A stretch of DNA of 64,000 nucleotides from Tetradesmus obliquus (taxonomy: Eukaryota; Chlorophyta; Chlorophyceae; Sphaeropleales; Scenedesmaceae), in assembly GCA_030272155.1 (NCBI GenBank), contig CP126193.1, positions 2,790,001 to 2,854,000 on the forward strand. Reading direction: 5' to 3'. Below are positions 26,939-40,300 of the stretch, piece by piece (the first letter of the stretch is position 1; the number at the start of each line of letters is the position of its first letter). The notes under the pieces are model-generated. The model saw nothing but the letters and a program-made list of their open reading frames with translations, was not told where the DNA came from and did no database searches. Position numbers and translations under genes: made by a program.

Positions 26939-29900
26939 AGTATCCGTGGTCAGTATCAAACGTAGTCGAAGGCAAACACGAGTAGCAGATTTAAACGAGT
27001 TGCTGTTGCTGTGACCGCTCGGTTGTCTGTTGGGTAATTATGCAGTGCAGTGTCACGTCAAGTAGCCTTTATAGTGTAATAATGCTTCCGGGAGAGTAAG
27101 CGGTGCCAATCCAAACCAGGCACTGGTCAATAACAGTTGACCACATGACACGAGGGTATACAATGCACTGCAATGAGAAGAGACCCGACTAACGGCTAAT
27201 TCCCTAATAAAATGTGTCGAAGATGACTGACTGCTCATGCGTCTCATGCTGTCATGAGATGGCGGGCGGGAGCGTGCAACTCACGACTGCAAGCTATCTC
27301 GGACACGCAGACCGTATGAAACTGAGATTTCTACGTTATTTTGCTATATTGATCACGTGTATCACTCTCTCATGAAGCAGCAGTCAGCAGGTATTGCACC
27401 GGAGGATTCGCATGGTGCTCGACCTAGGTAGCTGTCACAGTAGTACACCGGTGTCAGGCCTGACATGTCTGCAGCTGCTCTGCTCTGCTTGCAAGACTGC
27501 AAGAGTATTTCAACTGGTTGGAAAACTTGGCAGCATGTAGAGTCGCAAAATCGTGATCTTGAGCTCCATCTGGCAATGATCAGTCAAGTTTGGCTACCTA
27601 CTGTCAACTTGTGTTGGGTGCTACCTATCGTGAACATGTTGAACATACCTCGAGATAGGGCATGCAGTGGCAGCAGTGGCAGCAGTGCCAGCTGTGTTGG
27701 AACAGTCACCCTATGTACACAGACCTCTGCCATCACCATCTCGGACGTCTGTTGACCCAAAACCTCTTCCAGAATCCTTTAGATAAGCGTAAATAGAGCT
27801 ATGCAGCTCAGCATATTTTACTGAAGGGGTAGGGCCTGATCGATGGCAGAAAGGTTCACTATACATACTATGTACTACTAGTAGAAGGGTAGGTACAGCG
27901 GGAAGTTCAGATCACAACCCCCCAAGGCATTTAAGAAATGCAGATGGTACTGTCATGCCTGGGAGATACTTGAATGTATATGTACGAACACGTTCTGTTA
28001 CCCATTTTGGAGGCTCCACACCACCAGTCAACATGCCGAGCGTTGTTGCTTTGGCTTCAACGGCAAGGTGATGATCATCATACCCTCATGAGAGAGCATA
28101 CCATGCAGTGCTGGACTTGGCATGCACCACTATGCCTTTGCTTTTGCATGCCGCTGAAAGGCAGCACAAAGTGCCACAATTATTTTAGCCAAACAAAGTG
28201 CAATGATCTTGAGCATATGCATACAGCGACAATGCTCAAACCTTTACATACACATGCGCCACATGTCAGTGGAAAGAGCCTCATGCTTGTCTGACCAGGA
28301 GGGCAGCAAGCACTTGCAGTGCGAGTGCTGCTAGCATGTGACGGAGCTTGCCCAAGTGTTGGCATGCCACGCCACACGGTGATTGGCAAGGCCGGCATCA
28401 TGATGGTACTGGTGCCACATCCAGCATGTGGTGCTACGCATGTCTGTGCAACGACTGTGCTACACTTGCCCTTACTGGTGATTTGCGTGCTGCAAATAAA
28501 CAGCACCACTGTATAGTATCAACGTGTGGAATATGGCCCCAAAGCGGCTGTCATCATGTTCTAGGCCAAACCTTCTATCACATGAGTAGCGCTGAGCACT
28601 GTAGTAATAGACAAACCCACTTGCCATGGTGGCACTCCTGCACATGCATATTCACACAGCTCTCCCTCTTTGATACAGCAAATCCGTGCGCACTGGATTG
28701 CCAGCAGCCCGCCACAGCCAGAACACTCTTCCACTAGTTGTTGACGATCGATGTTGCCTTGACCATATCATGCCGCACCAACTAAGCTGGGGGGTGGCTG
28801 GATTCAGGATACCAAAAGCAGCACAAGCAACGCCTGCAGCACCATAACAAACAGTACCGGCTGATGCAAGCAGCAGCCAAACTGTCGGGATACGCTCAAA
28901 CCACCAACACGTACAGCATACTGCAGATGTGCAGCATGCCAGCAGAAGGCACATGTCTCTTCCTGTGCTGGAGGATCTGTCAAGTGCAGTGCAATAGAAC
29001 AGAGCTATTATGTGTTTGCTCTGTACAGGTGCATACACTTGAACCGCGAGAGACGTGAGGTCTGTGTGATGAACCGGAAGGCACGGCTGCAGCACATGCT
29101 GTGTGCAAGAGTCTATGAAGCACACTGGCGTGCAATGGTGGCCAGCAAAGCATGTCAAACACGCACTTAGTTGTACTCTGCTTCCATGAGCAGGCACTCA
29201 AAGACAATGCTTGCAGGCATGCCAGCCATACCTGCGCATACACATGCTCTGTCGACTTCCAACGGTGTGGAACCCTGATCCCCAACATAACCCTGATCTA
29301 TACTGCTAACCAACAGTGCTGGTTCAACATAATGCTACCTGAAAAGAAGAAGTTGCAGTACAACATGCCAGGCAGATGACACCCTGAACTATGCACGATG
29401 CGGCTCCTAGCAGGGTCAGCAGGTGCGGCTGGTCAAGATGTCAGGGCGCTCGCCAGACTTGCAGGCAGGACCCGACTCATGCAGCACAATGCAGTGCAAG
29501 AACCCCAGGTTGATCTGAACCGCGCACATAAGCAGTGTTAACAAACAGGTAGCCAAGTTCAGGAAAACTGTAGTATTCCTCATCCCTGTTGCACTACTAC
29601 ACGACTCCGCGCGGATGAATGGTGCAGTAAGCATGTCCGTAGCAAGCAGGGACGTCAAGATACTGTATGCGCAAAACCGGCTTCACGGCACCTTGGCCTG
29701 CTGCATTATGCTAGCCTGCTCTACACCAGCAGTATGCTGCTCGATATACTACACAACCAGTGCACGGCAGTGCGCTAACAACATCTGCAGGCGCTTCACA
29801 ACGCCCATGGCATGCAGTCAAAGTGAAGATGCAAGGCTCGGCACTGCTGACTACAGCTGCAAGCAGGAGATACTCCCGCATGTTGCTGTGAACAGCAGGC

Positions 29901-30146
29901 CGACTGAGGTTAAACACGCATGCAGTCCTAAATGCTGTTCAAAGTGCGCAGCATGCCCCTGGAGACTTACCATGCTCCAGTGCAGCTGACGCAACAAGTC
30001 ACCCCTACTTTGCTGCAACACATACATTGCTGCAATCCTCACACTGTTGTGAACTAAACTATTCCAAGATAACATAACTTCATTGCACCGGCAGAGCGTG
30101 TCAAGCCCGCAACACCTGCTTGCAGGAAGCACCACCTGTCAAGAGT
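26939..30146. other. 3.2 kb without a recognisable gene
   Basis: The first few hundred bases presumably hold the promoter of the Cys-rich gene. Elsewhere no frame of either strand shows a domain, a splice-linked exon series or an RNA gene I can fold. There are few CAG tracts here, unlike the surrounding genes. Confidence 0.45.
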
Positions 30147-31739
30147 CTAACTACCCTTGCCGCCACACTCGATATCCTTCAGCTCACTGCTGCTGCCAGA
30201 ACCACTCACGCTACCACCCTCACTGGTGCTTCCCCCGCTGCTGCTTATCAGCCTTGCCTTCTCTTCACTGCAGCTACCAGCAGCCGCATCAGCTGATTTA
30301 GCACCAGCTGCTGCCGCCGCAGCTGCAAGCTTGCCTGATTGGTACCAGAGCAGTCCAGCTATTGCAATGCTGTAGCCCACCCACTGCATGTATGTCACTA
30401 CAGTGCCGTACACATACATCGCAACCAGAATGCACACCCACTCCTTGATGACACCTGACAAGCTCGTTGTCAATGCAGACGTCAGCTGGATGAGCTTGAA
30501 CACGACAAAGTTCAGGCAGGCCGCCAGCAGACCACTCAGCAGCACTGCAGGAATGGCTGGCTGCCAATAATCAAATGTCTGCACCAACCGCCGCCCCTCA
30601 ACAACTGCCATCGGCAGCACCAGCGCAGCTGCAGAGTAAGGTGCCACATGCGCAAGTGTGACCAGAGGAGTGGTGTCAACTTGGCTGTGCTGCAGCACGC
30701 GCTGCAGGAAGCAGCAGCGCAGGGCGTCTGTCACGATCGACCCCAGCTGCAGCACCAGACCAGCAAGGTTCAGCGTGACATCCCCATACGAGGCAATGCC
30801 AACGCCAAAGCACACAACAAGCACGCGCAGTGCCTGCAGCAGCTGCGCCGACTCTGTGCCCAGAGCAATGCCAAGCACGTAGATAGTTGCTGGTCCGCCA
30901 GCCTGCAGGACAGCACCACAATAGAGCAGGAATGGTGTCAGCAGTGCTGTGTTGGCTTGCAGGAATGGTGTCAGCAGTGATTTTGGCTTGCAGGAACGGT
31001 TTCAGCAATGCTGTGTTGGCTTGCAGAGTGTGCTGTGCCCTGCCTCACAGCAGTTGCCTGTATTACGTGTTGCGTCTTGTGCGAGTGGCCAACAACCGCG
31101 CTGCTGTGGACAGCAACACCTGTTGCTGGTTCAAGAAAGTTCAATTATGAAGCGTGCAGTAGCAGGAGGAATCTGCGCCTACTTTGCTTTATCTGCAAGC
31201 TGCGCACCCTGAGATAATTGGCTGGTGTTCATTGTGTTCTGCATGTGCAGGCTGCACGTACACTGAGCAGCAGGCAGCAGCTGTCACATATGCCGCCAGA
31301 CTGCTGCTAAGGAGAACATGCCGCTATATGTGCTGTCTTAGCACGGGAATGACTATGATGGGACTGTGCTGCGCTTCTGGGCGGTGCTGGGGTGTGTTAA
31401 CTGCTGCTGGCTTACCTTGAGCATTTGAACTGTAGGCACACTCAGGAAGATGAAGCTGGCGTTGCCCAGCACCAGCGCTGATCCAAAAAGCACCCCTATC
31501 GCCACCAGCTGCAAGTTTAAGGTCCTGCTGCCATGCTGCTTGATGGTGTCAGGCACGTCAAGCACCTTCATCATTGTCCTGGCGCTGGCGCTCGCCAGTA
31601 GCATGTGCCACAGCGCCAGCACGAATGGAAAGCGGAAAGCTGTGTAGCCTAACACGTATTTGTTTGTAAGGATGATTGACACAGATAAGCTCACCCAAAG
31701 TGCAATCCAAAGAGCAACCGCTAGACGTGGAGGCCCCAT
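30147..31739 (-). CDS. TPT/nucleotide-sugar family transporter (plant KD-type clade), 2 exons
   Basis: Exons 31739-31416 and 30902-30147, 359 aa. The sequence is strongly hydrophobic, with about nine or ten membrane segments. Family signatures are IALWVSLSVSIILTNKYVLG at the N terminus, FIFLSVPTVQMLKAGGP across the splice junction, and SALTTSLSGVIKEWVCILVA before the last helices. The tail is cytosolic, Ser/Gly-rich and acidic, with an EEKARL element like that of plant KD-group members. Such proteins exchange phosphorylated sugars or nucleotide sugars across Golgi or plastid membranes; the substrate cannot be told from sequence. It lies in the same orientation as a second, distinct member of the superfamily just upstream. 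Confidence 0.85.
30926..31025 (+). repeat. Short tandem repeat in transporter intron
   Basis: Three imperfect units of about 33-35 bp, each beginning gcaggaatggtgtcagca or a close variant and ending in TTGGCTT. They lie in the single intron of the transporter gene. Confidence 0.8.
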
Positions 31740-32626
31740 GGTGCTGGCAATCGTAAAATTTCAACCTTGTCCAAGTGATCCTGTTGGGATCAGGTATAGA
31801 CGCTGCTATGCAGTGCTTCCAGGGCGTTGTTGCCGCTTAGCACAACACCTGACACCTGCTCTGACAGCTGTCTGACACTGACAGCGCAGATCACTACGTG
31901 AAGTAGATGATCGAATTAAAATACGCTGTTGCCGACGTCTGATACACAGACGCATGCCTGCAAGGCGTTGCCGATGCAGCCTTTGCATGCATGCTTGATG
32001 CTCCAAAGCTGCTTTGCAATTCTGCTGCACAGGCGATACAGCCTGAATCTCATGTGGAGTACAGAAATGAAGTTGGAGGCAAAATCCGACGGCACGTTAT
32101 CTACTTGTCACCTTGAATGCTATCATAGTCCAATGGGTCAACAGCAAAGTAGATCTGCCTGCCTACCCGAGTAGTGCGCGTGCCAAACTGATGCAGACCC
32201 CATCATACCAGCCTGGACTCAGATTTACATGCGCATGCAGAGACACCATTCTTCATGCAGACTGCCAACAACACAAGTGCTACCTTCCTCATGATGGGTG
32301 ACAACCAAGGTGACATGCACTGCATCTGGCAGCTGCGCAACAAGTGAGAAAGAGCAGCGCTGTCACCTGGCTGCCAGCCTTGCGGCAAGGAGAGCACTCA
32401 GTGTACTACAGATGTGTGTTAACGCTACAGCAGACCCAGCAGTCCCAGGCACGCCACGCGCCTGACTACTGTGCAACTTGGAACTACCCCCAGCCCACAT
32501 GTCACGGCTTGACTGGCCTGAATGTCCACGGCTTGATTGGCCCCATGATTATGCATCCTTCATCTCACCACGCACTTGTCCCTAGTGCAATTTTGTTCAC
32601 AGCACACAACTACATCACAGCAGCAG
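31740..32626. other. Spacer between two same-strand transporter genes
   Basis: No coding frame with recognisable features. It should contain the 3' end of the upstream UXT/URGT-like gene and the promoter of the KD-like gene. Confidence 0.45.
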
Positions 32627-35140
32627 CTAGCGGCTGCCCTGCTTCGAGCCGCCTGGCCGCTCCACAACAACCATCTTCACTGAATCACCATTCCACTCTG
32701 CGTTATCACGCGACACCACCCGCAGCAGCGGCACATCCGAGCCGTCACCCTCCTCCTGCAAGGGTGACTGCTGCTTCTTCACCCCGGCCTTGTGCTCCCC
32801 GCGCCGCTCCCGCGCTCGCCCAAGCTCCAGTGCATCTGCGGCATCCTCAGCATCCCCTGGGGCAGGGCTGCGGCTGTCGCTGCCGTGAACAGCCGGCTTT
32901 TTTGCGCTTGTGCCGCCCATGGTCATGAAGTAGCTGTATGCTACCATGCCCGCCACTGCCACTGCCATGCCTGCAAGCTTGCGCGAGCCCATGGCCTCAC
33001 CCAGCACCAGCCAGCTGATCAGCAGCACCAGGATGGTCTTGGTGTGGCCCAGCACCTGCAGCAGGAGCAGCAGCAGCACCGCCAGACGCAATGCATGATT
33101 TGCAGGATTCGAGGCGGCGGCAGAAAGACCCGATGCTTGCGAGCTCGACCATGCGCAGGCGCAGCACTTCGTAACAGCTGCAGCAGGCAGAGGTGCACAC
33201 GCGGTGAAGGCAGCTGGCGGCAGTATGCCTCAGGTTCTGCGCACAGCGAGAGAGCAGGCTCCTACAGCGCCTTTGTTCAACGGCAGGTGCAGCACCTGCC
33301 TCAGTGCCTTCTTAATCAATCCCTCTTCCCAACAACGCTGCCTAGACACCTCAAAAAGAGACAAGAGCAACCATGCTGCTCACCTGGAAGGTCACGGCTG
33401 AGAAGCGCCCCAGGCACATGAACTGGCTCAAGTTGACGGCCACACTAATCGCGCAGCTGAGCAGCAGCACGCCCATCGCGCCGCTCGTGACTGGGTAATC
33501 GCCGATCCAGTTGCCGCTGACTGCTGCATCCACCCAGGGTCCCAGCAGCAGCAGCATGGCGCCCTGCACTGGCGAGGTGGCTGCAAGCAGCTGGTGGCTC
33601 TGCAGCTTGTGCTGCCGCTGCATGGTCCCGCAGAGGATCTGCTGCATGCCGCTGCTGACCACAGATACGCCAGCCAGCATAACGCCCAGAAGCTTTGTCG
33701 AGCCTGAGCCAAGGTCGTTCACAGTCCTGCAGGGAAAAGCACAGCATGATGCTCAAGGGTGGGGACCATGAAAGCTTCACGTGAGACTGTGCAGGCGAGG
33801 CAAATGCCGAACCCAGCATGCCATACGAGAGAGTGAAGCAGCTTGCAGGAGAAACAGCTCAGCACACAGGGCAGCTCGCAGGACAGGGATGTCTGAGGCC
33901 GTGCGACGTGAATGCTAGTGTACATCAGGCCTTTGATAGACATCAAATAATAGCAAGCTGCCTGCCTCCCTGCCAGATACATGGGGTATCTTTGCGCAGT
34001 CCTGATCATAAGCACGGTGACTCACACAACAGCAACACCAACCACCACTGTGGCGATGCACGCTACTGTAGAAGGAGTGAAGCGCCGCTGAATCTGGGGG
34101 TGCAGGAACTCCACAGCACACACAAATGGAATGATGAGCAGCTTCGCCACCTGCAGGGCAGCAACACACCAGGCGTTAAATGATATGTAGGCAGCTGCAT
34201 GCCTGCTCCTGCTCCAAATATTTCTGCTACTTTAGCATGGCTGCTGCTGTTGCACACGCATGCCCTGGACAAGCCATTGTGATGTATGTTTTGCCCAGAC
34301 AAGAGAGGGTTATACCAGACCATAGCAATCCATACCACACCAAACCACAGAGTACGCAAGGCTGCAACGGCCGCGCGGGTCCTGCTGTGCCACACCTGAT
34401 ACAGCCCCACAGGGTTGACCAGCAATGACAAGTTGAGGCTGCCGATGCTGACCACAGCAACAGCAGCAAACATCAGGGTGTCTGCGCAGCGCAAAGCAGC
34501 AGTAGCGACATATAGCAGCGGACGTTATATGTTGAGCAGTGCTTATGTGATTTTGGCGTCAAAGAGCAGTGGCAAACAAGCGAGCAGCTGATACAAATTT
34601 ATACGCCCTACACCATTGAAGTTGCTGATGTGGAGGCACAGTGCACAGCTGCACCCACAACCAGCCAGCTGAGCCAGAAAGCATTGTCATCCTGCAGTGA
34701 AGTCCCCCCACACAGCACTGCTCACCTTTCCATGGCAGCCGTGGTGCTGCTGCTTCAGCAGGCCTGAACAGCTGCGAACCCTTGATGCACGCTGCTGCTG
34801 TGAGGAAGTGGATGGCGCTCAGCGTGCATGCTGCGAAGTTTGCAGGACACAGACGCACGCAGTAGTGGGTAAGAACAGAGCAATAGACATGTCAGAGCTG
34901 TGCTGAGGCAGAACATTGGAGGGCGCGCAAATGCTAGTGTGCTGCACTCCTGCAAGTGGCTTCCTGGCAGGTTTGCAAGAAGCAGCAGAACTTACCAAAA
35001 GTAAACCGATAGTCGCCCCGCTGGTCCATCAGCACTTTGTTGACGAAAACGATGGCCACAGAACTGGAGACGTTGAGCAGCCATGCGAACACGCTCGCCG
35101 CTGTGTTGCTGCTGCTGTTGTGGGGTTGCTGTGCCCCCAT
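32627..35140 (-). CDS. UDP-sugar transporter of the UXT/URGT clade, 6 exons
   Basis: Exons in gene order: 35140-34996, 34830-34726, 34481-34396, 34150-34026, 33726-33384, 33055-32627; all phases match, 410 aa. The sequence follows plant UDP-rhamnose/galactose and UDP-xylose transporters in order: SSSVAIVFVNKVLM, then SLNLSLLVNPVGLYQVAKL, FVCAVEFLHPQIQRRFTPST and NLSQFMCLGRFSAVTFQ. The last exon begins VLGHTKTILVLLISWLVLGE. The role would be import of UDP-sugars into the Golgi for wall or glycoprotein synthesis. The cytosolic C terminus is unusually long (about 90 residues), charged and Ser-rich. The exact sugar is not inferable. Confidence 0.88.
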
Positions 35141-36239
35141 GTTGGATGGGCAGAAGCTGACAGCGCTGCTGGCGTACTATGGCGTCGTGCAATGCACAGG
35201 ATATCGGCGCGAGGCTGCACAGATTTCACCTGGTGTTGTGAGCATGCAAGCGAGAGACACAAGGAGCAGCAGCAGCAGCAGGAGGAGCAGCAGGATGACG
35301 GAAAAGTCTGGAGAAGCACAAGCTGTGATCTAACGGCCCAGTCAACCCATTTTTTGAAGGATGTAGCAGCAAATCAACAGTACTTTTACAAGCATACCGT
35401 GCCAGCGTCCCTGGGCAAGCCACTTTCGCCGAGATACGACTATTCAGACTCAGATGCTCCTTTGAAGAACAGCAGCCAGCAGCTTAACGACAGCACGTGC
35501 TATTGATTGGAAATACACACACAGGTCGACAGCCCTAGGCAGACATACATGGTGTTTCGTGATGGGGCACTTGTCCACAACATTACATGCCAGACAGTGC
35601 CTCGTGCACGTGTATAATTACAGAAAACTTGACAAAAGCTCATAAGCCACGCTCAACGAGTACTCGCCGGCAGTCCCAACCAATGGGATCTCCCGTCAAA
35701 CACTCGGGGTGCCCCAACCCTAGCTTAGACCTTCTAGGCTAGACCTTCTAGGCTAGAAGTCCTCACCTGGAACACAGGCATGACAACTCAGCATTCTCAC
35801 CGATAACAGTCAAATGTTTTAGCAGAACTCATGAATGCCTGCAAATGCAACTCCTGCTGTCCACAGCACAGCTACAGTCTCGCAGCTGTCAGCACAATTG
35901 CAGCACAAGTACATCTGCAACAAAGGGTGACCTGTCACCGCACGATGCAATGGTTTTGGCTGCACTTTTAGCATGCATGCTTTTAATGGAAGCAATGTAC
36001 GTCTGCAGTGCGCATTTTTGTGCTGTGTAAGCTGGCCCCATAAAAGAGACCGGCCAGCCTGTTGCCTGCACGTGCACATGCAGGCTGCTGTGCACAGCAT
36101 GCCCCCTTCCAGCCATATGGGCAGGCGCGTCAGAACCTGTGATCTTCATCAAACGCTGCACACATACATATGCACACGACTGCACACAGCATGCTGCAGG
36201 ACTTACAGTGTCGTGCTTGATGCTGCTGTTTGCCTGCAG
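35141..36239. other. Divergent spacer, possible first exon of the LamG gene
   Basis: Lies between the UXT/URGT-like gene (-) and the LamG gene (+). An ATG at 35950 opens a signal-peptide-like frame (MVLAALLACMLLMEAMY) that would need a weak GTGCTG donor to join the LamG exon in phase, so it is only a candidate. Around 35725-35757 a short direct repeat of tagaccttctaggc occurs twice. Confidence 0.4.
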
Positions 36240-36881
36240 GCGCTGCCGCCAGCACCAGCAGCGGCAACTGTGTGCAGTTCAGCCCTGTAGCACTCAATAT
36301 GGAGTCCTTTGGCGGCTTCACAATCATCGCGCACTTCCGCTTCTGGTATGCTGATGGCACGCAAGACAAGAGGAAGTTCAATGAGAAGCTCTTTCAGGTC
36401 GACAGCCCTGCCATTGTCGCTCTTCGCAGAGATGGCTTAAACGCGGGCCACACGCTACTGCTCAAGGCCTATGGCGAGCTGGTTGATCTAAATTACCGAA
36501 AGTTTGTGGAGTTTGAGACTCCAAATCCAGGGGATGGCTCTTTGTGGCACACCTGGGGCATTCGCGCAGACTTGGACGGGTTCAAAATTTTCCACAGCTC
36601 GTATACCACTGCTGTAGGTGACCTCCCGAATGACTCGACGGTAGCTGACATGGTCGACAGAATCTACGACACATCCTTGGCATGCCGGGAGAACAATGGC
36701 CAAGACGAGTTTGCCAACGTCGACGTCAGGTGCGGCAATGAACGGCTGGTGCCGACACTGCTGCTGACGATGTTGCTGGTGATGCCAGCACTGGGGCTGT
36801 TGCCTGCTGGCTGGCTGGCTGGCAGGCTGCAGCCCTGCAGCTAGCTGGCTGGCTGGCTGGCTGGCTGGCTGCAGCGCTGCA

Positions 36882-36945
<64 letters not shown>

Positions 36946-37380
36946 CTAGCCAGCTTGGGCCTATGCATCAACGCATGTGCAGCATGGTCTGCATGCAGTA
37001 TTTTTCAAGACCATGTTTGGGTTTGGCAGGGCAGCAGGTTGAGCCAGCTATCGCTGTAGGTGGTGCAGCTGATGACTGCGTGCAAGTCTGCAGTAGCGTT
37101 GCATACTGTACTTCTATGCTTATTTGGCCGCCTGTAGGTCATAGTACACACATATGCTCAAGACTCAACTCAGGTCACGGTGGCAGACCATAGCTTGCAG
37201 AAGGCAGCAAGCCTTGCAGTTGTTGGCATGCCAATGAGGCTGATGTTGCCGCCGCCTCTGCCGATGTTACTGCTGCTGCCGTCACTCTGCAGGGAGTTCA
37301 GCATCTATGACCGCCCCATGCCGGATGAGGAGTTCGTTGCAGCATGCACGGCCATGGATGTCAAGTACCGTGCAATGTGA
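36240..37380 (+). CDS. LamG/concanavalin-A-like jelly-roll protein, partial model (2 exons)
   Basis: Exons 36240-36729 and 37293-37380 join in phase (NVDVR|EFSIYDRP); a 5' exon with the start is not resolved. The large exon reads as a beta-sandwich: GGFTIIAHFRFWYADGTQDK, VALRRDGLNAGHTLLLKAYG, WHTWGIRADLDGFKIFHSSY. The last exon carries REFSIYDRPMPDEEFVAAC, the typical closing motif of LamG-like jelly-roll domains (a (V/R)E(F/V).IY.R.L...E pattern). Such domains bind glycans in secreted proteins, so a signal peptide in the missing exon would be expected. The intron between the exons contains a long TGGC array. Confidence 0.68.
36806..36950 (+). repeat. (TGGC)n tetranucleotide array
   Basis: About 145 bases of near-continuous TGGC repeats, interrupted by two short GCTGCAGC-type segments, in the intron of the LamG gene. 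Confidence 0.97.
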
Positions 37381-40300
37381 TACCTGTCCCCATTTGATCC
37401 AAGGTAAACCAACAGCTCCCCCTGCGTAGGGCGAGCCTACACTCGAGTTCCATGGCAGCTTAGTTGTCCCACAGAGGCATGCGGGTGCTGACCACAGCCT
37501 GGGCTGCAGCCCCCAACCACAATGCCCTGTGACCGAGGGGCGTTACATGTGGACCCTGGTACCATCTTCGATGCTATGAGCCACAGCAGGATGGACGCAA
37601 GGTCAGAGACCAGGAAGTAAGAAAGCGACCACCATAGAAGACCTTGCGTGTGACTGCATGCAGTCAACTGCGCAGTACGAAGTTTATGCCGTGCATGTGT
37701 ATGCCTGATGTCTCTTCTTTGCGTGGCGGCTCGTGTGTCATTTAGTTAGTCATGCGATGCGAACCTGACGGTGCCGTACATTGCGTTGGAACCTCGATCC
37801 TGTTGACATGCAGCACGTGCGGGCCATCTTTGGTTGACAGATGTATTGAGCACTACACAGTGCAACGTTGCTGGCACGTGCGTGCCACCTTGAGTTGGCA
37901 GATGTCTGAAGCACTACACAGTGCAACATTGCTGGCACATGCATGCCATCTTGAGTTGACAGATCTCTTGAGCACTACACAGTGCAACTGTGCTGGCACG
38001 TGCGTGCCATCTTTGGTTGACAGATGCCCGAAGCACTACACAGTGCACCGTTGCTGGCACATGCGTGCCATCTTGAGTTGACAGATCTCTTGAGCACTAC
38101 ACAGTGCAACTGTGCTGGCAGCAGCATGATGTGCAGGCCGCCCTGCTATATTTGAAAGTAGTAGTATTAGCGCTTAGTGTGAGGTGCGTCAGCTGCCCAG
38201 GTTTTATTGAATGTCTGCAGCAGGCTCCAAGCCTGCACGTTGCAGCGCCAGCCTCCTGTCTGTTGGTTCTTGCTCGATTACCCCCGTGCACATCCTGTGC
38301 TGTACATCGTGAACTGTGGTGTCGGGCCCTTGTGGTGTGTTGCGGTCACAACCATCGTGCCGACACCGCAGCACATTGTGGGCAAGTTTGAAGCTACTGC
38401 ACCAGAACCTGCATTACTACTACCAAACTGATAGCAGCAGCACTGCATCAGATCAGTGTTAATACTGCTGAACGGCCCCTAAATCCAGCAGCACTGCATG
38501 TCTGTCTGCCTGATACGAGGCTGTTGGAGCAGATTGCTGCATGCAGCCAGGAGCCAAGCGCTGTACTCTGCGCATATGCATGCAGCCATGGCACAGAACT
38601 TGTGAGAGGTGCACAGCACAACTGGGTCGTGCATGTTCAGCCGTTGGTGCTGTGAGGATTCTCCCTGCGCAGGGCGACATGCTTCTTGCTGCTTTAAAGG
38701 CAGCCTGCAGCCGGAGGGATGTTTTGTTACCGCACGACTGACGTGCATCAACCGTTGCTACTTACTGGCGTTTGGTGATCCTACTAGCTTCCGTGCGCAT
38801 GGTTTTGCTTGGATCTTACATTTAATGTACGTATCATTCATGTTACCTGCCTTGCTTGTATGCCGGCATTGGTAAGCCAATGTTGCTGCTAAGAATCATG
38901 ACAAATACGTGTGTTGTTGAATGATAATCTCACCACACTTGTGGACGGTACTTTGTGAGGCCACCCTCACACGAACGAGGACATTTGCACTCGCGCCTTG
39001 CGCCTAGCACACTGTTACTACCTGCGATTGGAGGACTGTTGGTTGGGCTTGAATCCTGCATTTTGGCACTGAGCCTGACTACTGTTCAGCGGCACACAGA
39101 ACTTGCCTGCACAGCTGCCTGTGCATAAGAACAGCTTTGAGTTGCACACACAGTTAGTGCTTGTTGAATGCACGGTGTCCACACTATCGAGCATGCTTGC
39201 ATGTGTGCATGCATGCATACCTTATTGATGTGCCAGCTCTGGCACAGTCCTGAATGCTTGAAGATGCAATGCGTCCACGGTTATGCAGCATCTTCATGGT
39301 CTGCTTGGCCTAGACATGCAAATGAGATTATACAGCACTGTCTGAACAGAGGACTTGCCACACAGTCTGCTCAGCAGCTCAGGAAGCACTGAGGCAGTGC
39401 CGCTTTGCATTTTGCTGCTATGTTTATCACTTTATGTAGCATTGCTTGCCACAACTGGTACTGTTTGCATCACTTTGCATACCTTGCAACTTTACACGTC
39501 AGTACTGTGCCCGGGTACTGCTTAGCAGGCACTGTTGCCTGCAGCTGCATGCTGCGGCAGTGCTGGCAGGAGACTGGCTTGGTTGCAGCATTGTCTCCGC
39601 ATGGTGTGGATGTCGCCTGGTTTCGTACAAACCTTGCTGTAGTAACAGCACTGTTCTAGTAGTACACCTGCGGTCAAACTGTCAGCATGTACGGTGGTGT
39701 GTACATGCGCTTTGTTGCTGCGCTGCCAGCACATGAGCGTACATGGCATCGCGCGCTTGCGGTCGACTGTGCGTCGTTTGGCTTGATGCTGACTAGCTTT
39801 GACTAGTGCTTTGCTTGTATGACTGCTGTGGCTGGTGCTACTACAGTGGCACGCATACATATATTATACCATATGCAGTAGCTGGCTTGCCGCGCCTCTT
39901 TTGGTATCATGGAACCGACAGTGCCTTGACGCAAGCCACTGCGCGGTCATCAGGTTATTTTCTTAGCTCTGTTGGACCGCTGGGCGTTGCCTGCATGCTG
40001 GCATCCGCCTCCATTGCTGGAAGGTGCCACCCGCCGGCGGGCTGCTGAGGCGCTTTGCATCATCATGTTGCTGCCATGTAGGCATGCAAACGTGCCACAC
40101 AGCAGTTGTCTTCACAAGGGCTGTTCATGCTGGCTGTTGACTTGAGTTGGCCAACTCCCATGTAACCCCTGTCAGAGCTCCTGTGATTGCCGGCTGAGGG
40201 GCAACAGTTCCACAGCCCATGTCTGTTACATAACCGACAACATTGCCAACAATACAACGTACTAATGCTTCGCTACATGACAGGCTCACTGCACAACCAC

